From Hyphomonadaceae bacterium (lineage in GTDB: Bacteria > Pseudomonadota > Alphaproteobacteria > Caulobacterales > Aquidulcibacteraceae): a stretch of DNA of 64,000 bases. Below the pieces are notes generated by a model. It saw only the letters and a list, made by a program, of their open reading frames with translations. It did no database searches and was not told the origin of the DNA. Shown piece after piece: positions 51,036 through 59,877 of this stretch (position 1 is the stretch's first letter; each line of letters starts with the position of its first letter). Both the position numbers and the translations under genes were made by a program. The DNA is taken from NCBI GenBank assembly GCA_021731815.1, contig JAKFWO010000034.1, positions 21,263 to 85,262 on the forward strand, written 5' to 3'.

Positions 51036-51743
51036 TCAGAGACCGAGGCTGGACTTGATTGTGGGCCAGTCATTAATGGCCTGATGATAATCGTCCGGCC
51101 GGCCGATATCGAGCCAATAACTCCGGTGTGGTTCAACGAAGACCTTTTCACCATCCCGCATCAGCGCATGCATCAAGGTGTCAAAGCCAAAATTCTGCCC
51201 CCCCGGGATCCAGCCAAGAGCGCGACGATTGACGCAATAGACACCCATGCTGACAAGGTAATGGGTTTTCGGCTTCTCGTGGAAGCCGACCAGCGTTCCG
51301 TCAGCACCGCACTCAAGAACCCCATAATCGACCATTTGTTCGCGCGCGGCTGCGGCGACCGAAAAAACGCCGCCCCGCTGCTTGTGCCGCAGGAAGAATG
51401 TCCCGAAATCGAGATCGCACAAAATATCTCCATTCATGACAATGAAGTCTTCCGGCAAATCGGGGATGAGATGCAGCGGGCCCATGGTCCCGAGCGGCTG
51501 GCCTTCCAGCGAATATTCGATGACGAGGCCGAGGCGCTCGCCTGTTTCGAAAAACGCCTTGATAAGGCTGGCCTGGTGGTTAACCGCGAGGACGATGCGC
51601 GAGAACCCGGCCGACTTGAGCTGCCGAAGAATAACCTCCAAAATCGGCATGTCGCCGATCGGCATCAATGGCTTGGGAAGCACGACAGTATAGGGGCGTA
51701 GCCGAGACCCCAATCCCCCGGCCAGAACCACCGCCGTTTGCAT
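51036..51743 (-). CDS. sugar-1-phosphate nucleotidyltransferase
   Basis: The 235-residue protein begins MQTAVVLAGGLGSRLRPYTV with VLPKPLMPIGDMPILEVIL, the nucleotide-binding signature of the NTP_transferase family, then FIVMNGDILCDLDF with the metal Asp, and ends YWLDIGRPDDYHQAINDW. It activates a sugar-1-phosphate (hexose or heptose) as the first step of the locus. AGAGG lies before the ATG at 51743. First gene of the minus-strand run and divergent from the YfhO-like gene, so both promoters lie in 51744-51864. Confidence 0.9.
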   Translation of the reverse strand: MQTAVVLAGGLGSRLRPYTVVLPKPLMPIGDMPILEVILRQLKSAGFSRIVLAVNHQASLIKAFFETGERLGLVIEYSLEGQPLGTMGPLHLIPDLPEDFIVMNGDILCDLDFGTFFLRHKQRGGVFSVAAAAREQMVDYGVLECGADGTLVGFHEKPKTHYLVSMGVYCVNRRALGWIPGGQNFGFDTLMHALMRDGEKVFVEPHRSYWLDIGRPDDYHQAINDWPTIKSSLGL

Positions 51744-51864
51744 CGTAACCTCTTCACAATCACCACTTTCGTGCTCTATGGCAGAGCGGAAGCGTTCTGT
51801 CCAACGGCGGAATCGCAGCCTGATGCGCCCATGCCGCCCGCGTATGGTCCGCGGCTCGGGCGGG

Positions 51865-54636
51865 ATGAAACAGGTGCAGAAAATGGGCAGGCGAGAATTT
51901 TTCGTTACATTTGGCGTTCTTACCGCTTTTTTTCTGATCCTCTTCTCGCCGGTAATTCTAAAAGGAGCGATTCTTGGCCCCGGCGATGGCGGGCAATACT
52001 GGGTCGTGTTCAAGCGCGGATTCCACTTGTGGAATGAGTGGATTCTTTCCGGATTCCCGGCCTTCGCCGATCCCCAGCAGCTGACCTGGTATCCGCTGCG
52101 TTGGTTGATTCCGTCGTTCAACCTGTTTGTCGTTTCGGCCTTTGTTATCGCAGGCCTCGGGGCCTATGCGCTGGCCCGGGAATACCGCGCGCCGCCAATG
52201 GTCGCCGGCGTCTCGGCGCTGGTCTACGCCGCTTCCGGCTTCATGATGGCCCATCTCGGGCACACCACCATCATTCACGCTGCCGCCTGGCTTCCGCTCA
52301 TCATTGCGTCGATTGAACGGCAAGCGCGGGATGGCTCCGTGCCGTGGCGTGTGGGTGGCGCGCTGGCAATCGGCGTCGCACTGCTCGCCGGGCACCCCCA
52401 GGTCGTCGTCTATGGACTCTTTGTCGGCGCAGCATTGATGGCCGTTAATGTTTTTGCGGGAATGCGCTCGGATCGGGGAACTGCGAGGCGACTTGCGATC
52501 GGTTACGCGCAAATGATCGCGCTTGGCGGTGCACTTGCCGCGATCCAGATCATCCCGACTGCAGAGCTCGCGAGCCAGACTGCTCGGGCAACCTTGAGCT
52601 TCACCGAATTCACGACCTACTCGCTGCCATTACCGCAGGCGTCCATGATGTTTTTCCCGTTTTCCTGGGGCCCGTGGCTCCCCGGAGAAGCGCCCTTTTT
52701 TGGCAAGTGGAATTACACCGAACTTGCAAATTATTTTGGACTTTCGGTTCTTGTTCTGATCGCTGCGGGGTTTGGGAGAATCACGGACCGAAAGAAATAT
52801 TTTTGGTTGATCGTGGCCGTCGCGGCGTTCCTCTTCACACTCGGGTCGAGTACGCCGTTTGGACAATTTGCCTTCGAACTGCCACTCGTAAACAAATTCC
52901 GTGTGCCCGCGCGAAGTACAGTGATCATTTCGCTTGCCGCGAGCGCGCTGGTTGGCATGGCGCTTTCTTCGCTCATCAGGCAAAAAACGGGGATTGTTAC
53001 GGCGTTGTCCGGCTCACTTCCGATTTTTGCGGCAATTGCTGTGGCCGCATATGCGGCTCCGGCAATTGCCTCGGCTGCTTCGGCAGTCGGAGTTCCGGCA
53101 CCCGGAATGCTGAGCGAAACCTATCTCGTTCCTGTTTTCGGGGGGGGGGCGGCCCTCCTGCTCGTTCTCGCTGCATCAAAATTTCCGCGGTATGTTGCGA
53201 GTGCCGCTCTTTTACTGGTTTGCGCCGAATTGACCTGGTCCTCCGTGAACATGGAATGGCGCTTCTACGCCCCGTTTCCGCCGTCTCTCGATGCGCCTGT
53301 GATGGCGCTGCGCGATAGTTCGAATGCAATTGCAGGGCGAGTTGTACCGACCGAAGGGATATTTCGTGGTCCCCCTGCGCTCCTGCCAAACATCAATAGT
53401 GTGTTCGATATCAGATCAACCAGCGGCTATGGTCCGCTTTTGCCAACGCATTATCGCAACGTCGCGCGTTTGATCACCAGCGGTGAAACCGAAATGGGCG
53501 CGCTGAACCCGTCAATCCTGCAGGCGATGGGCGCAAGTCATGTGGTTTATTGGCCGGACGCCAAAGGCGAACTTCAGTTTACGCGCGGTTGTGGCGCTCC
53601 GGCTGAGCAGGCTTTGGTTCGGCCTGTGACGATCGTCTTGCCTGAAAAAGTCAAGGCGACCCATCTGCGACTGCGATCGCATATGGGTTGCGCGCCAGCA
53701 ATTGCCCAGGATACCCCTGTTCTCCAGATCACGCCGATCGGAGCGGGGATCCAATCGGGCGTTACGGTCCGGGCAGGCGTAGAGACAGCAGAATGGGCCT
53801 TGCGGCGCGCCGACGTGGCACCGATCGCCCGGCATCGCGAGCCACCTGTTTCAGAAATTCTTCCAGGAACTGATGGAATTGGACTCATCTATTCCGCAGA
53901 ATTCCCACTGGCGACCGACGGCAGCGAAGTGACTGTTGAAGGATTGAAAATCGAGTTTCCTGCTATTGACGCAGCATTGCGCATTTTTTCAATCGACCTT
54001 GTCGATACGGTAACAAATAAAAACCGAACGGTTCCACTCGGTTTTCCTGCTGGTTTACCGATTACAGACATCGAGAAAGGAGCAGACATTTCGGGTGGTC
54101 TCAAGTCAGCGCGGTTTACACGGTTCCTCGGCTTCGCCTGGCTCGTGCCATCTGCCTATTATACGTCTTCTGCGCGATCCCTCGATCTGATCCGGCAAGA
54201 GCGATCGCCGACCGGCGCACCGCTCGATCTCAGAAATGAAGTCTTGATCGATTACCCGGAGCCGCCGGTTATTGGCGCGGCTGGCATCACTTCGGGAAAT
54301 TTGGGCGTCTCGAGGCTTCAGACGCGCACCAAGGACCTCATCAGATTCGAGGTCGATACTCCATCGCCCCAATGGCTGGTCATCTCCCAGCAATTTTATC
54401 CCGGCTGGCGCGCAACCATCGACGGCGAGGCGACTACAATCTATCGCGCCAATCACGCGTTTCAGACCATATTGGCCCCGGCCGGACGAAGCGTGGTGGA
54501 GCTTCGCTTCCAACCCGGGATTCTTTACGTGGGTGCCGTGATCTCGCTCATTGCATTGGGAACGCTTGTGTCGCTTCTTCTGGGTGCGTGGTTTTCGCGC
54601 CGTCCGGGCGGGGTCGACGGGCGCGATCAGCGGTGA
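51865..54636 (+). CDS. YfhO-like large membrane protein
   Basis: The approximately 923-residue protein has many membrane helices in its first 500 residues (ILFSPVILKGAILGPGDG, GFPAFADPQQLTWYPLRW, AWLPLIIASIE), then a long periplasmic beta region, and a C-terminal WLVISQQFYPGWRATIDG motif followed by a last helix. This is the plan of YfhO/DUF6044-type proteins, GT-C-fold glycosyltransferases that add sugars from polyprenyl carriers. Start is uncertain (51865 or 51883). It faces away from the six-gene glycan run and is likely co-regulated with it. Confidence 0.8.
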   Translation: MKQVQKMGRREFFVTFGVLTAFFLILFSPVILKGAILGPGDGGQYWVVFKRGFHLWNEWILSGFPAFADPQQLTWYPLRWLIPSFNLFVVSAFVIAGLGAYALAREYRAPPMVAGVSALVYAASGFMMAHLGHTTIIHAAAWLPLIIASIERQARDGSVPWRVGGALAIGVALLAGHPQVVVYGLFVGAALMAVNVFAGMRSDRGTARRLAIGYAQMIALGGALAAIQIIPTAELASQTARATLSFTEFTTYSLPLPQASMMFFPFSWGPWLPGEAPFFGKWNYTELANYFGLSVLVLIAAGFGRITDRKKYFWLIVAVAAFLFTLGSSTPFGQFAFELPLVNKFRVPARSTVIISLAASALVGMALSSLIRQKTGIVTALSGSLPIFAAIAVAAYAAPAIASAASAVGVPAPGMLSETYLVPVFGGGAALLLVLAASKFPRYVASAALLLVCAELTWSSVNMEWRFYAPFPPSLDAPVMALRDSSNAIAGRVVPTEGIFRGPPALLPNINSVFDIRSTSGYGPLLPTHYRNVARLITSGETEMGALNPSILQAMGASHVVYWPDAKGELQFTRGCGAPAEQALVRPVTIVLPEKVKATHLRLRSHMGCAPAIAQDTPVLQITPIGAGIQSGVTVRAGVETAEWALRRADVAPIARHREPPVSEILPGTDGIGLIYSAEFPLATDGSEVTVEGLKIEFPAIDAALRIFSIDLVDTVTNKNRTVPLGFPAGLPITDIEKGADISGGLKSARFTRFLGFAWLVPSAYYTSSARSLDLIRQERSPTGAPLDLRNEVLIDYPEPPVIGAAGITSGNLGVSRLQTRTKDLIRFEVDTPSPQWLVISQQFYPGWRATIDGEATTIYRANHAFQTILAPAGRSVVELRFQPGILYVGAVISLIALGTLVSLLLGAWFSRRPGGVDGRDQR

Positions 54637-54667
54637 TGGACGAAAACGTCAGGCCCAAATTCAGCTC

Positions 54668-54709
54668 CCGTGAAAATTCGGCCGTGAAAATTCGGCCGTG
54701 AAAATTCGG
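54668..54709. repeat. 14-bp tandem repeat, three copies
   Basis: Three perfect copies of CCGTGAAAATTCGG lie 30 bp after the YfhO-like gene. They are non-coding. Confidence 0.88.
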
Positions 54710-54884
54710 CTCGCGAAAGGCCGCCAGCATGTATTCGCCAAAACTCCACCCGGTCCTTCCCGAAAACGCCCGGACGCCCCGGGCACCGTCAGTCTTCCTG
54801 GCAGTCAAAAGGTTTGTCGTGGAAATGCGATGTCACAAGCCATTTCCGCAAAGAAAGGGGCTGCGTCCGTTTGGGGACGATGAT

Positions 54885-55060
54885 CTAAAACCTGAAACAA
54901 GAGTTTTGTTCCCGATCGAATGATTCCATTCGATCGGAAAAGCTTCAGAGCATTTTCAAGGAAATCCGAGCCGGATGTCTGAATTGAAAATGCCCGGATT
55001 CAATGAATTGGAGCACGTTCAGGCGAAAAACCGGACTCCACTTTTTCTGAACGCGCTCTA
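54885..55060. repeat. composite palindromic element (family C then family A) at the tetR 3' end
   Basis: A family C hairpin (CTAAAACCTGAAAC..., with GATCGAATGATTCCATTCGATC near 54914-54936) is followed directly by an inverted family A unit (54948-55058). TA occurs at both outer edges (54886-54887 and 55059-55060). The right TA plus the element's terminal base makes the TAG stop codon of the TetR gene. The upstream part 54710-54884 shows no gene. Confidence 0.88.
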
Positions 55061-55723
55061 ATCTTCCGATTTGACCGAATTCGGAGCATGATTGCGTAGC
55101 ACGCCGAGCAGAAGCTCGCGCGCGAAGCTGTTTGCGGCCTCGACATCGACCGGATCACGGGCCAGCATGATTTCACCAACCTCCTTGCCAATGCCAATAC
55201 AGGCACCGGCAAGGAACTCGACATCGATGCGGGGCGCGCGGCCCCGCTCAATGGCCGTGGTCAATGCCGCACGAATTTCCGCGTGGATGGCCATGGTTTC
55301 CGGGGTCGCAGCGCTGAGATAGCGGTTCCGGTTGCGGGCTCCACCGGCTTCCTGGGCGAAATCGGCCGCAATGAAGGTGAAATAGGCGCGGAAGGCCCGA
55401 TCGATATAGTCCTCGATCCCCCGGGCCTCGGCGCGGACTTTTTCAAGAATTGGCCGGAAGCGATGGGCCGCATCATCGGCAATCGCATCACTGACTTCTT
55501 CCTTCGACTTGAAATAATTATAAAAAGTTCCAGAAGCGAGTTCGGTGCGGCGAATGATGTCGCGCACGCTTGCCCCTTCATAGCCCATTTCAGCGAACAC
55601 GCGGCGCGCGGCACGCAAAATCGCGTCGCGATTGGCGCGCTTGGTGTCTGCTCGCTTGCCTGTTTTCACGACATCTTTGCTTCCGGGGCAGGGTTCCGCC
55701 ATGTCCGGGTGATCACCGGTCAT
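55058..55723 (-). CDS. TetR-family transcriptional regulator
   Basis: The helix-turn-helix is standard: KRANRDAILRAARRVFAEMG, then EGASVRDIIRRTELASGTFY and NYFKSKEEV. The C-terminal ligand domain is about 150 residues and has no recognised binding signature. The start is unclear: ATG 55723, ATG 55702 and GTG 55792 are all possible with weak ribosome sites. The stop codon TAG lies on the boundary of a palindromic element. Targets may include a neighbour, but none is obviously paired; it faces phaR only at a distance. Confidence 0.85.
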   Translation of the reverse strand: MTGDHPDMAEPCPGSKDVVKTGKRADTKRANRDAILRAARRVFAEMGYEGASVRDIIRRTELASGTFYNYFKSKEEVSDAIADDAAHRFRPILEKVRAEARGIEDYIDRAFRAYFTFIAADFAQEAGGARNRNRYLSAATPETMAIHAEIRAALTTAIERGRAPRIDVEFLAGACIGIGKEVGEIMLARDPVDVEAANSFARELLLGVLRNHAPNSVKSED

Positions 55724-55886
55724 CACCGGAGATTCTGGATCAGTCAATTTCAGTTCCACTGATTTTCCATGAACAAGTCCCGGCGAATACACACCCGCTG
55801 TTCAGGCGACACCGGTCTCCGGCAGACGGATCAATGCGCCACCCGGGATTATTCGACGATCTGCGCCACATCCCCATGCCGGCGGC

Positions 55887-56612
55887 TCAATTCTTCTTCG
55901 CGGCTTTCAGTTTTCTGAGTTCGGCGAGTTCGGATTTCATGGCCGCCAATTCCTGCCGCAAATGATCGACATCCTCCGCCTCCTCGTCCATTTCGGCCGG
56001 CGCGGCGGGCTTTGCCGGCCGTGACGTGGTCGCGGGATTCATCGCCGCTGCCGCAAGCGTTGCCGGGGTCTGGAACGCGCTGCTCCAGGCGCGGAATGCC
56101 TCGTCAAACAGGCCCATATTGGTGCGGACCTGCTCTTCCATCATCTTCGCCGAGTTCTTGAGATTGGCCGCGCCCGACATCGAGGTCATCGGGTTCATCG
56201 GATTCATCGCCGCGAGTGGATTGAGCCCGCTCATGCCATTGGCCAGATGCTCGCGCATTTTCTCCTGGCTCTTCGTGAAACTCTCCATCGACATGTCGAG
56301 ATAGGCCGGCAGCACCGATTGCATGCTGTCACCATAGAAGCGGATCATCTGGCGCAGGAAATTCATGGGCAGCATCGAGGCACCGCGGTTTTCCTGCTCC
56401 AGAATGATCTGGGTGAGCACGGATCGCGTGATATCCTCGCCCGACCGGGCATCCTGGACCATGAATTCGGTTCCATCGCGCACCAATTGGGCCAGATGGT
56501 CGAGTGTCACATAGGCCGAGGATTCGGTATCATAAAGCCGCCGGTTGGCGTATTTCTTGATAACGATCGGATCCTTTTCCGATGCGGAAGGGTCGCTTTT
56601 TCGGGTCGTCAT
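55887..56612 (-). CDS. phaR: polyhydroxyalkanoate synthesis repressor PhaR
   Basis: PhaR senses PHA granules and DNA and represses phasin and synthase genes. The 241-residue protein begins MTTRKSDPSASEKDPIVIKK and has YANRRLYDTESSAYVTLDHL and VRDGTEFMVQDARSGEDITR, the two PHB_acc_N signatures, followed by PMNFLRQMIRFYGDSMQS. The C-terminal part has Met/Pro-rich MNPMNPM repeats and a final charged coil. GAGGGGG lies before the ATG at 56612. The synthase and phasin genes are outside the window. Confidence 0.95.
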   Translation of the reverse strand: MTTRKSDPSASEKDPIVIKKYANRRLYDTESSAYVTLDHLAQLVRDGTEFMVQDARSGEDITRSVLTQIILEQENRGASMLPMNFLRQMIRFYGDSMQSVLPAYLDMSMESFTKSQEKMREHLANGMSGLNPLAAMNPMNPMTSMSGAANLKNSAKMMEEQVRTNMGLFDEAFRAWSSAFQTPATLAAAAMNPATTSRPAKPAAPAEMDEEAEDVDHLRQELAAMKSELAELRKLKAAKKN

Positions 56613-56799
56613 AAGGTCCCCCTCAGGGTAAGCATTCGCGACGCGCGGGTACAAATTCGCAAAGACATTTCCCCCCAGCATGGCGCCCATCGGTTCCGGG
56701 CGCAAGCGCTTGTGGAACCCGAAAGCTTGCTGCACCCCGGAATTAGGCTATTACTCGATCAAATTGCGCTTACGCTGCCGCTTCTGTCAGGAATTTCCC

Positions 56800-57030
56800 A
56801 TGCCCATGCCCGCCGCCGAGCTTGAAGCCCTGCTGCGCGAATCCTTCCCCGATTCCGACATCAGGATCGAGGATCTCGCCGGCGATGGCGATCATTACCG
56901 CGCCCATATCCACTCTCCCGCCTTTGTCGGGAAAAGCCGAATCGCGCAGCATCAGATGGTCTATGCTGCGCTCAAGGGCCGGATGGGCGGGGAATTGCAC
57001 GCCCTGGCGCTCGCCACGCATCCCAAATGA
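56800..57030 (+). CDS. bolA: BolA/IbaG-family protein
   Basis: The 76-residue protein has ELEALLRESFPDSDIRIEDL, then HYRAHIHSPAFVGKSRIAQH, with the His that shares an iron-sulfur cluster with glutaredoxin, and QMVYAALKGRMGGELHALAL. It partners monothiol glutaredoxins to bind [2Fe-2S] clusters and sense iron. The ATGA overlap with the next gene and grxD a kilobase downstream support that partnership. Two adjacent ATG codons (56800 and 56806) are possible starts. Confidence 0.93.
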   Translation: MPMPAAELEALLRESFPDSDIRIEDLAGDGDHYRAHIHSPAFVGKSRIAQHQMVYAALKGRMGGELHALALATHPK

Positions 57031-57096
57031 ACGAAGCCGGCCAAATGATCGAAGCCGGCCAAATGAACGAAGCCGGCCAAATAAGTGAAGCCGGCG
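57025..57096. repeat. 18-bp tandem repeat at the aldo/keto reductase start
   Basis: Four copies of AAATGAACGAAGCCGGCC (one with TGATCG, the last decayed) span the bolA stop codon and the reductase start. The first three each hold an in-frame ATG, so there are three candidate starts. The repeat encodes (Q)M-N/I-EAG units. Confidence 0.9.
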
Positions 57097-57998
57097 GACA
57101 ATGTGTCGCGACTGACCCCATTCAAACCGCACATTCGCCGGATGAATGTGCGACCGGTACAAAGGGGCGGCTGGGTCTGCCGTCGCTGGGATACGGCGTT
57201 TCCGGCCCGCTGGGTTCGGTAGTTATGCGCGAACGGGCGGTGCTTGACCTGATCGACCGCGCCTTTGCCGGTGGTATCCGCCTGTTCGACAGTGCACCCT
57301 TTTATGGTCTCTCCCAGAAACGGCTGGGGGCATGGCTGGAGCAGGCGCGACCCGGCGCGGGCGAAGTCATGTTGTCCTCGAAATGCGGAACGGTTCGCCG
57401 CAATGGGCGCATCGGCAAGGACTGGCGGGTCGAGGCTTTGGCCGCCCAGATCGCCGAAACCCAACAGGATTTTGGTGGTCGCTCCATCGATTTCCTGTTT
57501 CTGCACGGTGCCCCGCCGCGCGAAAACCTGCCCGCAATTGGCGATTTTCTGCGCGCCCAACAGGCATCAGGGGCGGTGGGTGCGCTCGGCCTGTGCGCGC
57601 TTTGGCACGATGACTGGCTCCATGCGCTCGATCATTTGCCGCTCGCGGCCATGATGGCCCCCCTGCATCCCGGGTCGGAGGTACACCGCACCAATGCCGG
57701 GAAAGTGGCAGCCCGCGGGCTCGCTTTTCTCGCGATCGAGACCATGCATGTCCCCCGCAACGGCCTGCGGCGCAGCCTGCGCGGGGCCGATCTCTGGCGC
57801 AATTTGCAGGCGATCCGCCGCAACGGGCTTTCGGCTTTCGTGATCCCTCCGGCTCCCGCGGACCGGTCGGCCATGCTGGGTGCGGCGCTCGCCGACCGCA
57901 ATGTCACCGCCGCGCTGATGACGAGTGCTGATCCCGCGCGGCTGGCCCGCAACATCGCGGCGGCATCGGGAATCTGCCGACGCATCCCCGGGCCTTGA
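57027..57998 (+). CDS. aldo/keto reductase-family protein
   Basis: The 323-residue protein has a repeat-derived lead (about 25 residues), then the barrel: LPSLGYGVSGPLGSVV, LFDSAPFYGLSQKRLGAWL (catalytic Asp and Tyr), EVMLSSKCG (Lys) and IDFLFLHGAPPRE (His), so the full AKR tetrad is present. The C-terminal cofactor part is shorter than usual and lacks an obvious NADPH motif. It lies between bolA and grxD, an unusual place for an AKR. The ATG at 57027 overlaps the bolA stop; 57045 and 57063 are equally possible. Confidence 0.82.
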   Translation: MNEAGQMIEAGQMNEAGQISEAGGQCVATDPIQTAHSPDECATGTKGRLGLPSLGYGVSGPLGSVVMRERAVLDLIDRAFAGGIRLFDSAPFYGLSQKRLGAWLEQARPGAGEVMLSSKCGTVRRNGRIGKDWRVEALAAQIAETQQDFGGRSIDFLFLHGAPPRENLPAIGDFLRAQQASGAVGALGLCALWHDDWLHALDHLPLAAMMAPLHPGSEVHRTNAGKVAARGLAFLAIETMHVPRNGLRRSLRGADLWRNLQAIRRNGLSAFVIPPAPADRSAMLGAALADRNVTAALMTSADPARLARNIAAASGICRRIPGP

Positions 57999-58082
57999 CC
58001 TTGGCGGACGTAACGCCCAGATGTCGACTTAGGTTCTGCCAATATCAACCCTAGTTCGGAACGCCCGAACCGGAGAATATCC

Positions 58083-58415
58083 ATGACGCGCGACATTGCT
58101 TCCGAAATCAGGACTCTGGTCAGTGAACAGCCCGTGGTGCTGTTCATGAAGGGGACCCCCGATCTGCCTCAATGCGGCTTTTCGGCGACCGTCGCGCGCA
58201 TTCTGGAACATGTCGGGGCCGAATTCGTGGGCGTGGATGTGTTGGCCGATGCCGGAATCCGCTCGGGCATCAAGGAATTCACCCAATGGCCGACCATCCC
58301 GCAATTATATGTGAAGGGTGAATTTGTCGGCGGCTGCGATATCGTGCGCGAAATGTTCGAAACGGGTGAACTCAAGACCCTGCTCGCCGAAAAAGGGGCC
58401 CTGGCCGCGCAATAG
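58083..58415 (+). CDS. grxD: monothiol glutaredoxin Grx4
   Basis: The 110-residue protein carries PVVLFMKGTPDLPQCGFSAT, with the CGFS active site that bridges a [2Fe-2S] cluster, then FTQWPTIPQLYVKGEFVGGC and the glutathione-binding GGCDIV. It transfers clusters to apo-proteins and pairs with BolA, encoded just upstream with an aldo/keto reductase between. Length and motifs are normal. ATG 58083 has GGAG about 9 nt before it. Confidence 0.96.
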   Translation: MTRDIASEIRTLVSEQPVVLFMKGTPDLPQCGFSATVARILEHVGAEFVGVDVLADAGIRSGIKEFTQWPTIPQLYVKGEFVGGCDIVREMFETGELKTLLAEKGALAAQ

Positions 58416-58455
58416 GGCTTTGGCGCATGGTAGTGACCGGGAAGGCAAGACGCGA

Positions 58456-59469
58456 CTACCGAAACATCTGGAGCCCGCCAGCCAGCAAATATCCCCCCGC
58501 GAGGATCAGTCCCGCTTCGACATTGGAGCGGAAAACCCGCAGCGCCGATTCAGGGTCAGGCTCGCTTATTTGGGCGGGCTGGAGCCAGAGATGGACCGCG
58601 AATGGGGACGCCGCCAGCACACACAGCATGTTTCCCGATGCCAGCCATGCAGCAAGCCCCGCAAGGCTGCCCGCGGCGAGGTAGATCCGGTGCACATGGT
58701 GCCGCCATTGCGCACCAAATTTCAGCGCTGTTGATTTGATCCCGGTTCGCGCGTCGTCCTCCCGGTCCTGCAAGGCATAGATCGTGTCATAGCCCACCAC
58801 CCAGGCGATGATGGCGAGGGTCAACGCGATTGTGGCCGGAATGATCGTTCCGCTGGCCGAGAGGCATGCGATCAGGGTTCCGCTGGCAAAGGCAAGCCCC
58901 AGAAAAATCTGTGGAAAAAAGGTGACCCGCTTCATGAAGGGATAGGCCGCCACCACCGGGATCGCGCCCAGGGCCGCCAATTGTCCCATTCGCGGCAGTG
59001 CCAGCCACACGCAAAATCCGACGCCAATCTGCGCAAAGCCCCAGATCCATGCCGCGCGCAGGCTGATTGCACCCGAGGCCAGCGGTCGCCCCGCCGTGCG
59101 CGCCACCTGTGCGTCCAGCCGGCGGTCGACGATATCGTTATAGGTGCAGCCCGCCCCGCGCATGGCGATCGCGCCCAAACCAAACAAGGCCGCCAAAGTG
59201 ATGAGGTTCGGCGCAAAGCCCGATTCCAGCGCCGAAAGCGCCAGCCCGATCCAGCAGGGCAAAGCCAGAAGCCAGAACCCGACCGGCCGGTCGTACCGCG
59301 ACAGGATGAGAAACGGCCGCAAAACAGCCGGGCTGCGATGGACCCAATGGCCGATCACACTATCGGCGGGGAGGATCTGCCCGTCGGAACTCTCCGCGCC
59401 GGGATCGGGCCCGGAGGCCGGAGACAGGCGCGCCATGGACTCACCCGCACCAGAGGAATCCAGATCCAT
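58456..59469 (-). CDS. ubiA: 4-hydroxybenzoate polyprenyltransferase UbiA
   Basis: UbiA attaches the polyprenyl tail to 4-hydroxybenzoate in ubiquinone synthesis, inside the membrane. The 337-residue protein has RYDRPVGFWLLALPCWIGLA, the first Asp-rich motif AGCTYNDIVDRRLDAQVART and the second YDTIYALQDREDDARTGIKS, with about eight or nine helices. The start ATG 59469 (MDLDSSGAGESMA) is preferred because a G11 run lies just before it and can act as ribosome site; ATG 59436 or the in-frame start at 59502 are alternatives. Confidence 0.92.
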   Translation of the reverse strand: MDLDSSGAGESMARLSPASGPDPGAESSDGQILPADSVIGHWVHRSPAVLRPFLILSRYDRPVGFWLLALPCWIGLALSALESGFAPNLITLAALFGLGAIAMRGAGCTYNDIVDRRLDAQVARTAGRPLASGAISLRAAWIWGFAQIGVGFCVWLALPRMGQLAALGAIPVVAAYPFMKRVTFFPQIFLGLAFASGTLIACLSASGTIIPATIALTLAIIAWVVGYDTIYALQDREDDARTGIKSTALKFGAQWRHHVHRIYLAAGSLAGLAAWLASGNMLCVLAASPFAVHLWLQPAQISEPDPESALRVFRSNVEAGLILAGGYLLAGGLQMFR

Positions 59470-59477
59470 CAGAAGTT

Positions 59478-59488
59478 CCCCCCCCCCC
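59478..59488 (-). promoter_or_regulatory. G11 homopolymer just upstream of ubiA
   Basis: Eleven G in a row on the minus strand end 9 bases before the ATG at 59469. The run can serve as ribosome-binding site. Such tracts also slip during replication, so length variation could tune or shift expression. Confidence 0.6.
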
Positions 59489-59516
59489 TGGCCTGATCGC
59501 AAGGCTATTTCCGCTG

Positions 59517-59740
59517 GAGCGCGTTCAGAAAAAGTGGAAGCCGGTTTTTCGCCTGAACGCGCTCCAAATCCTTGAATCCGGGCATTTTCAATTCAGACAT
59601 TCGACTTCGGTTTCCTTGAAAATGCTCTGGAGCGCGTTCAGAAAAAGTGGTGTCCGGTTTTTCGCCTGAACGCGCTCCAAATCATTGAATCCGGGCATTT
59701 TCAATTCAGACATCCGGCTCGGATTTCCTTGAAAATGCTC
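59517..59740. repeat. two tandem copies of the 111-bp family A palindromic element
   Basis: Copies at 59517-59627 and 59630-59740 are nearly identical. Each has hairpin one (GAGCGCGTTCAGAAAAAG / CGCCTGAACGCGCTC) and hairpin two (GGGCATTTTCAATTCAG / CTTGAAAATGCTC). They are the cleanest copies in the window and fill the space before ubiA. 59741-59877 shows no gene. Confidence 0.93.
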
Positions 59741-59877
59741 CAGGCATGACGGCGCGGTGTCACGCGATCGTCATATATCGGCAAACGGCCGGGGGCAATC
59801 GGGGATCGGTAATCGGGCAGGGGCCACCAGGCAGGGAAAGACCATGCCCCGGGCGAATATCACCACCGACGGCGAAG

